Source: UBA1672 sp964015995
GTDB lineage: Bacteria > Pseudomonadota > Alphaproteobacteria > Micavibrionales > Micavibrionaceae
Assembly (NCBI GenBank): GCA_964015995.1
Contig: CAXHFH010000001.1
Coordinates: 1-56,330, forward strand
Direction of reading: 5' to 3'
DNA: 56,330 nt
The notes under the pieces are model-generated. The model saw only the letters and a program-made list of their open reading frames with translations. It did not search any database and was not told where the DNA came from. The translations under genes were made by a program, and so were the position numbers. Every line of letters starts with the position of its first letter. The first letter of the stretch is position 1. Below, piece after piece: positions 1-9,326 of the stretch.

Positions 1-910
1 GATGCCGATGGTGACACGGCTCTTGCTTGGATTGGCATGGATGTTCATGACAGTGCCGTGAATGATCTTGAGATTAGCGGCGAAGTTGTTGTTGATGAGA
101 CGGATCTGGATCCTACGGATGATGCCGGTGGTGTTGTGACGGCGAACTTTGGCGGCGATGGCCTTGGTGGCTTTATGGCGACAGATGCGTCTTCGTTTGA
201 ATTTACGGGCAATGCCGGTGCGGATTTAACGTCTGGCGGTGAGCCTGTTGTTGTAACGCTTGAGGGCGGTGTTTATGTTGGCCGCGCGGATGGCGTTGAT
301 ATCTTCACGTTAGATATTGAAGCCGATGGTACCTATACGTTTACGTTGATCGGTCAGTTGGATCATGCGGATACAAGTGATCCGAATGATGTGATTGAAT
401 TGACGTTTGGCGTGAAGGCGACGGACGCTGATGGTGACAGTGCGTCTGGCGACATTACGGTTCAGGTGTTGGATGATGGTCCATCGATAGAGAATAAGTT
501 CAAGACAGTAGATGAGAGTAATCTAACTCCTGAGACGCCTTTGGTTCGTACAGAGACGTTGGACTTTGACTTTGGTTCAGATGGAGCCGGTTCGATTAAG
601 GCGGAAGGTACGTTTATCGCAAAATATGAGATGGACGGTTACAGTGAGGCGATCACATCTGGTGGCGAAGCTATTGATGTAAGCGTTGATGGTAATAGTT
701 ATGTAGGTAAGCTTGCCGGTGGTGAGATTGTGTTCACGTTGGATATCCATCCGACGAGTGGTGAATATACTTATACGCAGTATCTGCCACTTGATCACCA
801 TATTGCGGGTGATCCAGATGAGATTATCTGGCTTCAGTTCCAGGTTGAGATCTGTGATGCCGATGGTGACACGGCTCTTGCTTGGATTGGCATGGATGTT
901 CATGACAGTG
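1..910 (+). repeat. Long-period tandem repeat inside the adhesin gene
   Basis: Bases 1-55 are identical to bases 856-910, an exact 55-base match separated by 855 bases, or 285 codons. Both copies encode the DADGDTALAWIGMDVHDS segment that ends a module. A related but diverged module end (DADGDSASGDITVQV) lies about midway. The repeat unit therefore seems to be a pair of modules of about 140 residues each, and the array probably continues to the left of the window. Confidence 0.85.
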
Positions 911-3267
911 GTCTTATTGCTCATGATGACTGTGTCGAGTTTAATGTGTCTGAAGGTGTATTTGATGGCAATGTATCGGATAATGATATTCTTTCAGCCG
1001 ATACGCCGAATTCGGTAACGCAAATCAAATTCGGTAGCAATGTTGTTGATGTTCCTGCAGATGGTTCGGACACGACAATCGAAGGTGATCACGGTATATT
1101 GACGATCAATAATACTGGTGCGTATAGTTATGATCCGTTTGAAAGCGCATTCTCTCAAGGATATCAGTACTCTGTCGATAACCCTCCGGGGAGTGATAAC
1201 GGTGGTGACATCAAAAACATCACAACATGTTATGATGAAAACACGAATGAGTTCAGCTTTGAGATGAAGATTGACGATGTGAGTGAAGGCTTTACATTGG
1301 CAGTTAACGGCGGGCCGAACCCGAAAGGTCATGCAAATGAAATGGCGTTGATCTATTTTGATGCCAGTGGTCCAGAACCTGTTGTAACGATCTATAACTA
1401 TAACGGTTTGAACACGCAAACGAGTTGGCAGGGCAGTGAGATTGTAAGCTCTATTACGAGCACGGATATATTCTCTAACATCTCTGTAACAATGGATGGT
1501 TCAGGCAATAAGATCTTCAGCTTTAACATGGATGCGACAACTATTCAGGACTTTAGTAATGATCCTGATTGGACAGGTGTTTCTTTCGCGGATCAGCTTG
1601 GTATGTGGCTACACCCTGTTAAGGGACTGGACACCGATTATGATGCAGATGGGTTCCTGACGCAGTGGTCAACAAGTGGCAATGGTTGGTATGACACATC
1701 ATATCGTGACACTGAGCACAAAGATGATCTGGAATGTGTTGAGGATCAGTTTGAATATGTTCTTCAGGACTTTGATGGTGACACCAGTGAAGCGTTGTTG
1801 AAAATCAAGACGTATGATGACACAGGTGAGTTGATTGTTGGTCAGAATGTAAATGATGATGAGCATTCAGATGTACCGCATCTGGTTAATGGTGACGAAG
1901 GTGTGATCACAGGAAGTTTCGGAAGCGATATTCTTGTTGGTGACGCTGGCGGATCATTCCTTGAAGAACAAGCACAGGATTACAATTTTGTATTTGTTCT
2001 GGATGTATCTGGGTCAATGGGCAGCACAAGCAATGCAGATTCGAAAATCTCTTTACTTAAGGATGCTGTTGATAATCTTCTTACGGATGTAAGCACGTAT
2101 GATGGTGGTGAGATAAAAGTACATCTTGTTCCATTTGCGACTGCGAGCAAGCCGTCAGGGACATTCACGATCACTGATGCCGGTGAACTTGCTAACTTGC
2201 AAGCTTATCTGGATGGTCTAAGCACAGGTGGCTTTACGAATTATGAAGACCCATTGCAAGATGCGATTGCATGGTTGGAAGGTTCTGAGCCTCTTGGCGG
2301 GAATGCAATTACAACGACATACTTTATTTCTGATGGCGCGCCTAACCGCTACATCGATGAGAGTGATGCGGTTGCTTCTGGTTCTGCTGCTGAGGTTATT
2401 GACGAAATTTCCGGCGGTGACTTTACAAACGAAGTTGCAATTATTCAGAGCTTAAGTGATGAAGTGATTGGCGTTGGTATCAGTGTCGGTAGCAATATTT
2501 CCAGACTGGATATCATAGATTCCGATGGTAGTGCGATTGTTATTGATGATCCTACTGATTTGACAGTGGCTCTTGCAGACACAAGTCCTTTGGATAAGCT
2601 TTTGGCGGCTGGTGACGATGTCATTGAAGGTGGAGACAATAGCGATATCATCTTTGGTGATGTTCTATTCACTGATGATTTAGCCGACTTCCATGGCCTA
2701 AGCACAGAAGATGGCTCTGGATGGGAAGTGTTTGAACGTCTTGAAAATGGCGAGAGTGGTATTGACGCAGGTTGGTCACGTGAAGATACGATTGCGTATA
2801 TCCGTGACAATGCAGAGATCCTTTCACAAGAATCGGTGAACTCCGAAGGCAAAGGCCGTGATGGTGGCGATGACATCATCAAGGGCGGAGCCGGTGACGA
2901 CACGATCTTTGGTCAAGAGGGTGATGATATTATTGCCGGAGGTCTGGGTAATGATGATCTTTACGGTGGATCTGGTAATGACATCTTCTTGTTCGAAGCC
3001 ATTGACGAAGGCATTGATGCGATCAAAGACTTCGTAATTGGTGATGATCTTCTGGATCTGTCAGCCATTCTGACAGGCTATGACGAGACAGATGTTACGC
3101 AAGATATTGCGGACTTTGTTATCGCGACGGAGTCTGGCGGCAATACAACGATTGCAGTGGATGAAACTGGTGCCGGCGGCGTTGGCGGTTCAACTGAGGT
3201 TGCCGTGTTGGAAGGTGTCACAGGTCTTGATCTGGATACATCAATTAAAACAGATACAATTGTTTAA
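1..3267 (+). CDS. Giant RTX adhesin, C-terminal part (T1SS repeats, vWA domain, RTX, secretion signal)
   Basis: This is the 3' part of a very large secreted adhesin; the reading frame is open through base 1, so the N-terminus lies outside the window. Residue numbers count from the methionine at base 37. Residues 1 to about 290 hold Asp/Gly-rich modules of about 140 residues ending in DADGDS or DADGDT, like the type I secretion repeat families. A von Willebrand A domain starts near 649 with the MIDAS motif D656-V-S658-G-S660. RTX nonapeptides occupy 950-985 (GGAGDDTIF, GQEGDDIIA, GGLGNDDLY, GGSGNDIFL), with a shorter RTX-like patch near 860. The last 90 residues resemble the C-terminal secretion signal of LapA-like adhesins. 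The calcium-binding repeats would fold outside the cell and mediate attachment. The exporter genes follow directly. The adhesin class is secure; the ligand is unknown. Confidence 0.9.
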   Translation, partial: DADGDTALAWIGMDVHDSAVNDLEISGEVVVDETDLDPTDDAGGVVTANFGGDGLGGFMATDASSFEFTGNAGADLTSGGEPVVVTLEGGVYVGRADGVDIFTLDIEADGTYTFTLIGQLDHADTSDPNDVIELTFGVKATDADGDSASGDITVQVLDDGPSIENKFKTVDESNLTPETPLVRTETLDFDFGSDGAGSIKAEGTFIAKYEMDGYSEAITSGGEAIDVSVDGNSYVGKLAGGEIVFTLDIHPTSGEYTYTQYLPLDHHIAGDPDEIIWLQFQVEICDADGDTALAWIGMDVHDSGLIAHDDCVEFNVSEGVFDGNVSDNDILSADTPNSVTQIKFGSNVVDVPADGSDTTIEGDHGILTINNTGAYSYDPFESAFSQGYQYSVDNPPGSDNGGDIKNITTCYDENTNEFSFEMKIDDVSEGFTLAVNGGPNPKGHANEMALIYFDASGPEPVVTIYNYNGLNTQTSWQGSEIVSSITSTDIFSNISVTMDGSGNKIFSFNMDATTIQDFSNDPDWTGVSFADQLGMWLHPVKGLDTDYDADGFLTQWSTSGNGWYDTSYRDTEHKDDLECVEDQFEYVLQDFDGDTSEALLKIKTYDDTGELIVGQNVNDDEHSDVPHLVNGDEGVITGSFGSDILVGDAGGSFLEEQAQDYNFVFVLDVSGSMGSTSNADSKISLLKDAVDNLLTDVSTYDGGEIKVHLVPFATASKPSGTFTITDAGELANLQAYLDGLSTGGFTNYEDPLQDAIAWLEGSEPLGGNAITTTYFISDGAPNRYIDESDAVASGSAAEVIDEISGGDFTNEVAIIQSLSDEVIGVGISVGSNISRLDIIDSDGSAIVIDDPTDLTVALADTSPLDKLLAAGDDVIEGGDNSDIIFGDVLFTDDLADFHGLSTEDGSGWEVFERLENGESGIDAGWSREDTIAYIRDNAEILSQESVNSEGKGRDGGDDIIKGGAGDDTIFGQEGDDIIAGGLGNDDLYGGSGNDIFLFEAIDEGIDAIKDFVIGDDLLDLSAILTGYDETDVTQDIADFVIATESGGNTTIAVDETGAGGVGGSTEVAVLEGVTGLDLDTSIKTDTIV

Positions 3268-3300
3268 GACTGTTTTAACTGGTTGACTGTAATATGCGAT

Positions 3301-3349
3301 AAACCATCCTTGGATGTGGGGTAGTATCTCCGCAAGTTAAGGGTGGTTT
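3301..3349 (+). other. Long-stem inverted repeat between adhesin and exporter genes
   Basis: AAACCATCCTT at 3301-3311 can pair with AAGGGTGGTTT at 3339-3349, giving an 11-base-pair stem with one G-U pair around a 27-base loop. No run of T follows, so it does not look like an intrinsic terminator in this direction. It could be an mRNA processing or stability element in the adhesin-exporter transcript. Confidence 0.45.
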
Positions 3350-3439
3350 ACGAAATGGATAAAGTAGTGTAATACTGCGGCTATATGTAATAAGGCCTTG
3401 ATTTACTATGTAAAAAGAGGCATAAAGAGTTGCGGTGTT

Positions 3440-3466
3440 ATAGCTAATAAAAATAAGCTATTTTTT
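3440..3466 (+). terminator. Weak terminator-like hairpin upstream of the exporter operon
   Basis: ATAGCT (3440-3445) and AGCTAT (3456-3461) form a six-base-pair stem around an A-rich loop, followed by a run of T at 3461-3466. The stem is short and AT-rich, so it may end only part of the adhesin transcript before the TolC-like gene at 3508. Confidence 0.3.
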
Positions 3467-3507
3467 GTAAATGTTAGGGTTTTTGAGTAACTTGAGAGGT
3501 AATAACA

Positions 3508-4908
3508 GTGATTTTGAGTAAGAGAGTGCGCACTTTGTGTCTGACGACAGCAGTGTCTGCTATATTGGTTTTTGGAGCTGATTCTTCCTTTTCCCAGGAA
3601 AATGATCATAAAGTTGATAGTTTACGTGAAGCGGTAGCCGTTGGTATTTCTACCAATCCTGAATATGGAGTGGTTGCTGCTAGTCGTAGAGCAACGGATG
3701 AAGAGTTAGAGCAAGGCGAGGCTTTGTTTTTACCCTCAGTTGATTTGAATGGTGAGATCGGATTTGAACATACTGATGATGTTGGAACACGTTCAGGTTC
3801 AGGCGATAATGAAGAAAATCTTGTTCGTAGAGATGTTGGTATTACGCTAACCCAAATGTTGTTTGATGGTTGGGAATCACACTATGAAGTTAAGCGTCAA
3901 CAAGCGCGTGTAATTTCATCGGCAGAGCGTGTACGCGAGACGGCTGAATTAATTGGTCTAAGTATTGTTGAATCATATCTTGAGGTTTTGCGTCAGCGTC
4001 AGTTGCTTTTGATTGCACGTGAAAACGTTGCTGATCACATCAATATTCTTGAACAAATTCAAGATGGTGTTAAGGCCGGCCGTTCAACAAGAGCGGATGG
4101 CGAGCAAGCAAAAGCAAGATTGGCTGCGGCGAGAGCAACAGAATCAAGCACGTTAGAAGCGCTTCGTATTGCGCAAGCGCAGTACCGTAGAGAAGTGGGT
4201 GATGCTGCAGGTGATTTACAATTACCAGTCATTCCATTTGAATCTTTGCAAGAAGATGTTGACCAAGAAGTGCAAAAAGCTCTGGCACACAGCCCGACTT
4301 TGGACATATTCACGTCTGATATTGAAGTTGCTTACGCGGAAGCGCAGGGAACGAAGTCGACACAGTATCCTCAATTGGATTTGCGTTTAAATGCAAGAAC
4401 AGGGAGCGATATTGGTGGTGTCGATGATGAAGATTCTAGCGCATCCGCATTGGTGGTTTTGAATTGGAACCTATATCGCGGTGGTGCTGATGTTGCCCGT
4501 GCACGTGAATTTGTTCACCGCCATCAACAATCAAAAGAGTCACGTGCAGAAGCTGCGCGCGCTGTGGAGAATGATGTGCGTCAGACATGGGCAAGCATGA
4601 TTTCCTCTGGTGAGAGAGCGGCTCAGTTCGCTTCGCAAGCTGCAGCAAACGTTGAAGTTGTTAAGGCATATAAGGATCAGTTCAATATTGATCGCCGTAC
4701 ACTTCTTGATGTTCTTGATGCACAAAACGAATTGTTCGTTTCAAGCAGTAACACAGTAAACTCCGAGTTTTTAGAAATGCTCGCAGTGTACCGTTTGTTG
4801 GCATTGAAAGGACACTTGCTTCCGTCCCTAGGTCTGGAGTATCCTCGTGAAAGTGTTGTCGATTCCGATGAAAAATGGTCTTATAAAGAGCAGCAGAAGG
4901 CGCGATAA
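3508..4908 (+). CDS. TolC-family outer membrane channel of a type I secretion system (LapE-like)
   Basis: This 466-residue protein is the outer membrane component of the type I exporter encoded by the next two genes. A signal peptide covers about residues 1-30, with a likely cut after FSQ. The mature part has the TolC layout: two similar halves rich in long helices (for example REAVAVGISTNPEYGVVAA near the start and the LLDVLDAQNELF stretch near the end, typical of the family). The start is GTG at 3508, supported by a GAGAGG ribosome site at 3494-3499. It lies between the adhesin and the ABC exporter, so it very probably exports the adhesin across the outer membrane. The family assignment is firm; the Lap-type name rests on the neighbours. 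Confidence 0.88.
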   Translation: MILSKRVRTLCLTTAVSAILVFGADSSFSQENDHKVDSLREAVAVGISTNPEYGVVAASRRATDEELEQGEALFLPSVDLNGEIGFEHTDDVGTRSGSGDNEENLVRRDVGITLTQMLFDGWESHYEVKRQQARVISSAERVRETAELIGLSIVESYLEVLRQRQLLLIARENVADHINILEQIQDGVKAGRSTRADGEQAKARLAAARATESSTLEALRIAQAQYRREVGDAAGDLQLPVIPFESLQEDVDQEVQKALAHSPTLDIFTSDIEVAYAEAQGTKSTQYPQLDLRLNARTGSDIGGVDDEDSSASALVVLNWNLYRGGADVARAREFVHRHQQSKESRAEAARAVENDVRQTWASMISSGERAAQFASQAAANVEVVKAYKDQFNIDRRTLLDVLDAQNELFVSSSNTVNSEFLEMLAVYRLLALKGHLLPSLGLEYPRESVVDSDEKWSYKEQQKAR

Positions 4909-4945
4909 CCTACCTTTAATCGTTAGAAAACGGAATTAGGATCAG

Positions 4946-7282
4946 GTGACCGAAAATAATAATCAATCTGAAGATGAGCCTGATACAGGTGATTCTGAGA
5001 TGAACGAGAAGAGCCCTTCTGAGCAGGAGGGCCTTTCTGTTGTTCAGGATAAGAGTAAAAATGCCGAAGGTTGGGCACTACAAGCCGATCGTATGGCAAT
5101 TCATACGCCGTTGGTTGAATGTTTACGTCTTATGGCGGGGCATTACGGCAGACGGGCGAGTATGACATCATTAACCGCGGGGCTTCCTATTCCGCCTACG
5201 GGTATTACGCCGGCTCTTTTCATTCGCGCAGCAGAGCGAGCGGATTTACAAGCAAAGTTGGTTGAAAGATCATTAGAAGGTTTGGCTATCGCGGCTAATC
5301 TGCCGTGCGTTTTATCCCTAGAAGGTAATCAAGCGTGTATTGTTTGGCAAGTGAGGCATCCAAAAGGGTTTGAGCCGCGTAAGGGCAAGGATCGTAATAT
5401 TGAAGTTCACCCCAAGACAAAGTTTTTAGTTCAGTTTCCGGAAACGTCTGATGAAAAACAGGCGATGACGATTGAAGAATTAGCACCGCTTTACACGGGC
5501 TATGCTTTCTTCCTAAGACCGACAGCACGCAGTGATGAACGCGCAGGGCCAGCGGAAATAGACACAGGGCGAGATTGGTTCTGGGCAACATTTTGGAAAA
5601 ACAAAACGCTATATACCGAAGTTGTGGTCGCCGCACTTATGATCAATATGTTCGGGCTTGCCAGTTCGATCTTTATTATGAATGTGTATGATCGCGTCGT
5701 TCCAAATAGTGCCTTTGACACGCTTTACACGCTTTCCGCTGGTATCTTTATTGTTTTTGTTTTTGATTTTATCCTTCGAAATTTACGGGCGCATTTCTTG
5801 GACCATGCAGGTCGTCGCGCCGATGTTAAAATTTCGGCTATGTTATTTGAACAAATCATGGGTATGACAATGACAGCCAGACCGCCGAGCGCTGGTGTTT
5901 TGGCAAGCAACATGAAGGAATTCGAAACGTTGCGTGACTTTTTTACGTCCGCAACAATGGCGGCGCTTATCGACTTGCCGTTTGTTCTCATCTTCATTGG
6001 TGTTATCGCCTTAATCGGTGGGCCAGTTGCATTTGTGCCTTTGGCTGCGATCCCTCTGATTGTGGGGATGGGGTTTTATTTGCAAAAGCCTCTTCAAAAA
6101 GTTACCCGAGAGTCGATGCATGAAAGTGCACTGAAAAACGCTCTGTTATTCGAAACAATTATCGGACTTGAAACGATTAAGGTGCAGGCTGCAGAGGGGC
6201 ACACACAAAGAAATTGGGAAGAGCTTACTGAAAAGTCATCTCGTACGTCTGTGAAGTCGCGCCAGCTTTCTGCATTTGCACAAAACTGGGCGATGTTTAT
6301 TCAGCAACTCGCAAGCGTTGGCATTGTCTTTGTCGGTGTGTTTATGATCAGCGAAGGTGAAATCTCCATGGGTGCATTAATTGCCTGTGTAATTTTATCG
6401 GGTCGCGTTATGGGACCTTTGGCACAGATTGCAGGTCTTATGACCCGTTTGAACCAGTCCCGTGAAGCACTTGTTCAGCTTGATGATTTAATGAAAAAAC
6501 CTGTTGAGCGCCCTGCAGGTAAACATTTTGTATCGCTGTCCCATATTAAAGGGCGCGTTGAATTTCGCGAAGTTATTTTTAATTATCCGGGGCAACAAAC
6601 GCCGTCCTTGAACAATATGAGTTTTATTATTGAACCTGGTGAGCGTGTTGGCATTATTGGTGCGGTTGGTTCCGGTAAAACCACGATTGAGCGCTTATTG
6701 CTTAACCTCTATGAGCCAACATCAGGATCTGTTCAGATTGATGGCACAGATGTGCGTCAGGTTGATCCGGGTGATTTGCGCCGTAATGTTGGGGCTGTTC
6801 AACAAAGCCCTCAGTTATTCTACGGTTCTGTGCGTGACAATATTACGATGGGGCATGAAATGGCACCTGATCGCTCTGTCTTGAAAGCTGCGGAATTATC
6901 TGGTGTTCTTGAATTTTTGAAAGACTCATCAGCTGGACTGGATACTCAAGTTGGGGAACGCGGTGAGTCGTTATCAGGTGGCCAAAGACAAGCCGTGGCG
7001 ATTGCGCGTGCGCTACTTTATGACCCACCGATATTGGTTCTGGATGAGCCGACGGCCTCTATGGACCCTGCCTCTGAAAACCGCCTTCGCAAGCGCCTTG
7101 ATTTACTTTGTAAGGATAGAACAACAATTCTGATCACGCATAAGGGCGCGATGCTGACGTTGGTTGATAAACTCATATTGATAGATCGTGGGCGCATCGT
7201 GGCTTATGGCCCTAAAGACGATGTTATTCGTAAATTACAAGCGCGTGAATATGGTACAGCAGCGGAGAAAACAGATGTCTGA
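4946..7282 (+). CDS. Type I secretion ABC permease/ATPase (LapB-like)
   Basis: This 778-residue inner membrane protein powers export of the adjacent adhesin by ATP hydrolysis. After an acidic, low-complexity start there is a C39-peptidase-like domain, roughly residues 45-190, that lacks an evident catalytic cysteine, as in exporters of RTX proteins without leader cleavage. Membrane segments follow at about 228-500. The ATPase domain shows Walker A GAVGSGKTT (572-580), signature LSGGQ (676-680), Walker B ILVLDEP (696-702) and the switch histidine H732. Translation starts at GTG 4946 with a TTAGGA site just upstream. The gene overlaps the next one by eight bases, which suggests coupled translation of the exporter subunits. 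Confidence 0.92.
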   Translation: MTENNNQSEDEPDTGDSEMNEKSPSEQEGLSVVQDKSKNAEGWALQADRMAIHTPLVECLRLMAGHYGRRASMTSLTAGLPIPPTGITPALFIRAAERADLQAKLVERSLEGLAIAANLPCVLSLEGNQACIVWQVRHPKGFEPRKGKDRNIEVHPKTKFLVQFPETSDEKQAMTIEELAPLYTGYAFFLRPTARSDERAGPAEIDTGRDWFWATFWKNKTLYTEVVVAALMINMFGLASSIFIMNVYDRVVPNSAFDTLYTLSAGIFIVFVFDFILRNLRAHFLDHAGRRADVKISAMLFEQIMGMTMTARPPSAGVLASNMKEFETLRDFFTSATMAALIDLPFVLIFIGVIALIGGPVAFVPLAAIPLIVGMGFYLQKPLQKVTRESMHESALKNALLFETIIGLETIKVQAAEGHTQRNWEELTEKSSRTSVKSRQLSAFAQNWAMFIQQLASVGIVFVGVFMISEGEISMGALIACVILSGRVMGPLAQIAGLMTRLNQSREALVQLDDLMKKPVERPAGKHFVSLSHIKGRVEFREVIFNYPGQQTPSLNNMSFIIEPGERVGIIGAVGSGKTTIERLLLNLYEPTSGSVQIDGTDVRQVDPGDLRRNVGAVQQSPQLFYGSVRDNITMGHEMAPDRSVLKAAELSGVLEFLKDSSAGLDTQVGERGESLSGGQRQAVAIARALLYDPPILVLDEPTASMDPASENRLRKRLDLLCKDRTTILITHKGAMLTLVDKLILIDRGRIVAYGPKDDVIRKLQAREYGTAAEKTDV

Positions 7283-8687
7283 TAAAGCTCCTCAAATACC
7301 TGCCGCTGCTAGTGCGCAAAATGTAAATGAACAGTCGGAGTGGGGTGCAATTCGTCAAAATTGGGCGAAGGAAAAAGCAGATATTATTCAGGCGCGTGCA
7401 ACGGTCTTTTTTGATGCGGATGATCAACTGCCTTTATCTAAACATTTATTACTTGTCTCCATTTTTTCGTTTTTTGCGCTATTTGTCGTTTGGGCGAATG
7501 TGGCCAAACTCGATGAAGTGACGCGCGGTGATGGTAAGATTATCCCGTCCAGTGAAGTGCAAGCGCTACAGAGTCTCGATCCGGGTATCGTTGAAGAATT
7601 CCTTGTCAAAGAAGGTGATTTTGTCGAAGAGGGGCAAGTCTTGGTAAGGTTACGCGACATTGAGGCGGCTTCTGATTTAGGGGCAAACCGTGTGCGCTAT
7701 CTTGGGCTTTTGGCTTCTATTACACGCCTTCAAGCCGAAGCTGAGGGAAAGGAAATGGTTGAGTTTCCTGATGAGGTGGTAAAAGAATCGCCCAAAAGCG
7801 TTACAGAAGAATTAAATTCCTTCCGCGCTAATAAATTACAATTGGCAGGGCAAATCAATGTATTGCAAAAACAGCTCACGCAGCGTGAGCAGGAATTAGA
7901 CGAGTTGAACAGCCGTATTGGTGACTTAAAAGGCGTTATTCATCTGCAACGCAAAGAAATGAATATGATTAGACCTTTGGTTGAAAAAGGTTCTGCGCCG
8001 AAATTGGAATTGTTGCAGCTGCAGCGCGGTATGAAAGAAAAGCAATCAGAGCTGAACGGTTTAAAGTCAAGTTTGCCGCGCGCGCAATCCGCAATCGAAG
8101 AAGCCACGGCCAGAATGGACGAAATTACTCAAACGGCAAAAACAGAAGCGCAAACCGAGTTATCAGCGAAGCTTAATGAGATGAATGAAATTCGTGAGCG
8201 TTTGAGCGGTTTGGAAGAACGTAAAGTTCGTAAGGAAATGAAGTCACCAGTTTCGGGGACTATTCAAGAACTGACCGTGAATACGGTCGGTGGTGTGGTG
8301 CGTGCAGGCGAGGATTTAATTAAGATTGTCCCGAAGGACGATCAGTTAATCGTCGAGGCACGCGTTAAACCTTCTGATCGTGCGTTTATATACCCTGGAC
8401 AGCCAGCTGTAATCAAAATTACGGCGTATGACTTTTCAATCTATGGTGGTTTGAAGGGGGAGTTGTTGGATATTTCTGCTGATACTGTTGAAGATGACCA
8501 AGGTGAATTCTTTTATCGTGTGCGCCTTAGAACCTATGAAACGGAATTAAAACGTAAAGGCGAAGTTCTGCCGATTATACCTGGGATGATTACCAGTGTT
8601 GACATTTTGACAGGGCAAAAAACTGTGATGCAATACTTATTGAAGCCGTTTACGAAAACGCTCGAAAATTCAATGAACGAGCGTTGA
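7275..8687 (+). CDS. Type I secretion membrane fusion protein, HlyD family (LapC-like)
   Basis: This 470-residue periplasmic adaptor joins the ABC exporter to the TolC-like channel. One transmembrane helix (about residues 50-70, ending FVVWANVAKLDE) is followed by a lipoyl-like half motif, a long Glu/Lys-rich coiled coil (about 130-320), the second lipoyl half (KSPVSGTIQ) and a C-terminal beta-barrel region, the HlyD order. I chose ATG 7275 because GGAG at 7264-7267 is well spaced. The frame is open further upstream, but that part lies inside the ABC gene. The eight-base overlap with the ABC gene supports one operon. The gene ends directly against the convergent STAS gene. Confidence 0.9.
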   Translation: MSDKAPQIPAAASAQNVNEQSEWGAIRQNWAKEKADIIQARATVFFDADDQLPLSKHLLLVSIFSFFALFVVWANVAKLDEVTRGDGKIIPSSEVQALQSLDPGIVEEFLVKEGDFVEEGQVLVRLRDIEAASDLGANRVRYLGLLASITRLQAEAEGKEMVEFPDEVVKESPKSVTEELNSFRANKLQLAGQINVLQKQLTQREQELDELNSRIGDLKGVIHLQRKEMNMIRPLVEKGSAPKLELLQLQRGMKEKQSELNGLKSSLPRAQSAIEEATARMDEITQTAKTEAQTELSAKLNEMNEIRERLSGLEERKVRKEMKSPVSGTIQELTVNTVGGVVRAGEDLIKIVPKDDQLIVEARVKPSDRAFIYPGQPAVIKITAYDFSIYGGLKGELLDISADTVEDDQGEFFYRVRLRTYETELKRKGEVLPIIPGMITSVDILTGQKTVMQYLLKPFTKTLENSMNER

Positions 8688-9068
8688 TTAAGATTTAATC
8701 CATTCAAGGGCTTCGTTAAGTTTTTCCGTGGCGAAAACTTTTGTTTCACCTGATAAGATATCACTTTTCATGGATCTGTGAAAAATTTCACTTTCGGGTG
8801 GGTTAACGAGCGCGAGTTTCTTGAGCTTGCTCCCCAACGCAGCGGAAGACACCATATCTTCTTTTGCTGCATTATGTTCCCATCCTTTAAATTCGACATA
8901 GTTCAATAACACACGGATTTCGCCATATTTTTCAATCATCATTTTGACGCGGGGAAGAAAATTTTCCTTATATCCTTCTTCTGAAAAAACTTTATCGACC
9001 TGAACGCACAAAACTTTGTCTGTGGTCTCAGGCATGATCGTATTGAATTTTTCATTATCAGTAGACAT
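8688..9068 (-). CDS. STAS/SpoIIAA-like domain protein
   Basis: This small soluble protein of about 126 residues resembles the SpoIIAA-like (DUF3478) family, a fold related to STAS and CRAL-TRIO domains. Typical features are the central strand RVLLNYVEFKGW, followed by a helix and a strand containing KLALVNPP, and the C-terminal ALEWI. Members have been linked to membrane or stress responses, but no reaction is established. I chose the methionine at 9068 because AAGGTG precedes it; an upstream extension in the same frame has no clear ribosome site. The gene converges on the lapC-like gene with no gap between stop codons. Its role here is unknown. Confidence 0.65.
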   Translation of the reverse strand: MSTDNEKFNTIMPETTDKVLCVQVDKVFSEEGYKENFLPRVKMMIEKYGEIRVLLNYVEFKGWEHNAAKEDMVSSAALGSKLKKLALVNPPESEIFHRSMKSDILSGETKVFATEKLNEALEWIKS

Positions 9069-9165
9069 GGTCTTGCACCTTCGAATAAATAAAATATCAA
9101 GAATTGGTATTCTTATTACAAACATTTTTAACAATAAATATCAAGTTAAATCCAATTTTCTGTAT

Positions 9166-9209
9166 ATATTTCATATATTTAAAATAACTAATTAAGTATT
9201 ATGAAATAT
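9166..9209. repeat. AT-rich inverted repeat in the region before thrS
   Basis: ATATTTCATA (9166-9175) and TATGAAATAT (9200-9209) are perfect inverted copies separated by 24 AT-rich bases. They lie in the 258-base gap between the divergent STAS-like gene and thrS. The pair could be an operator for a dimeric regulator or a weak hairpin. Otherwise the gap shows only the thrS ribosome site AGGAAA at 9311. Confidence 0.4.
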
Positions 9210-9326
9210 TGGAAAAGACGGTTTCTGATGCTTTAAACCATTGAAAGATACTTGCAAAACCTTCCATAATGCGCTTTCTACTAAAGGTCATAACAGGACA
9301 TAAAAATAATAGGAAAGCTTAAATCG

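Noticed and set aside
577..924. Open frame on the minus strand inside the adhesin gene, with several similar ones up to 2903
   Set aside because: It is opposite a repetitive Asp/Gly-rich coding sequence, has no ribosome site and no protein-like features. Low stop-codon density explains it.
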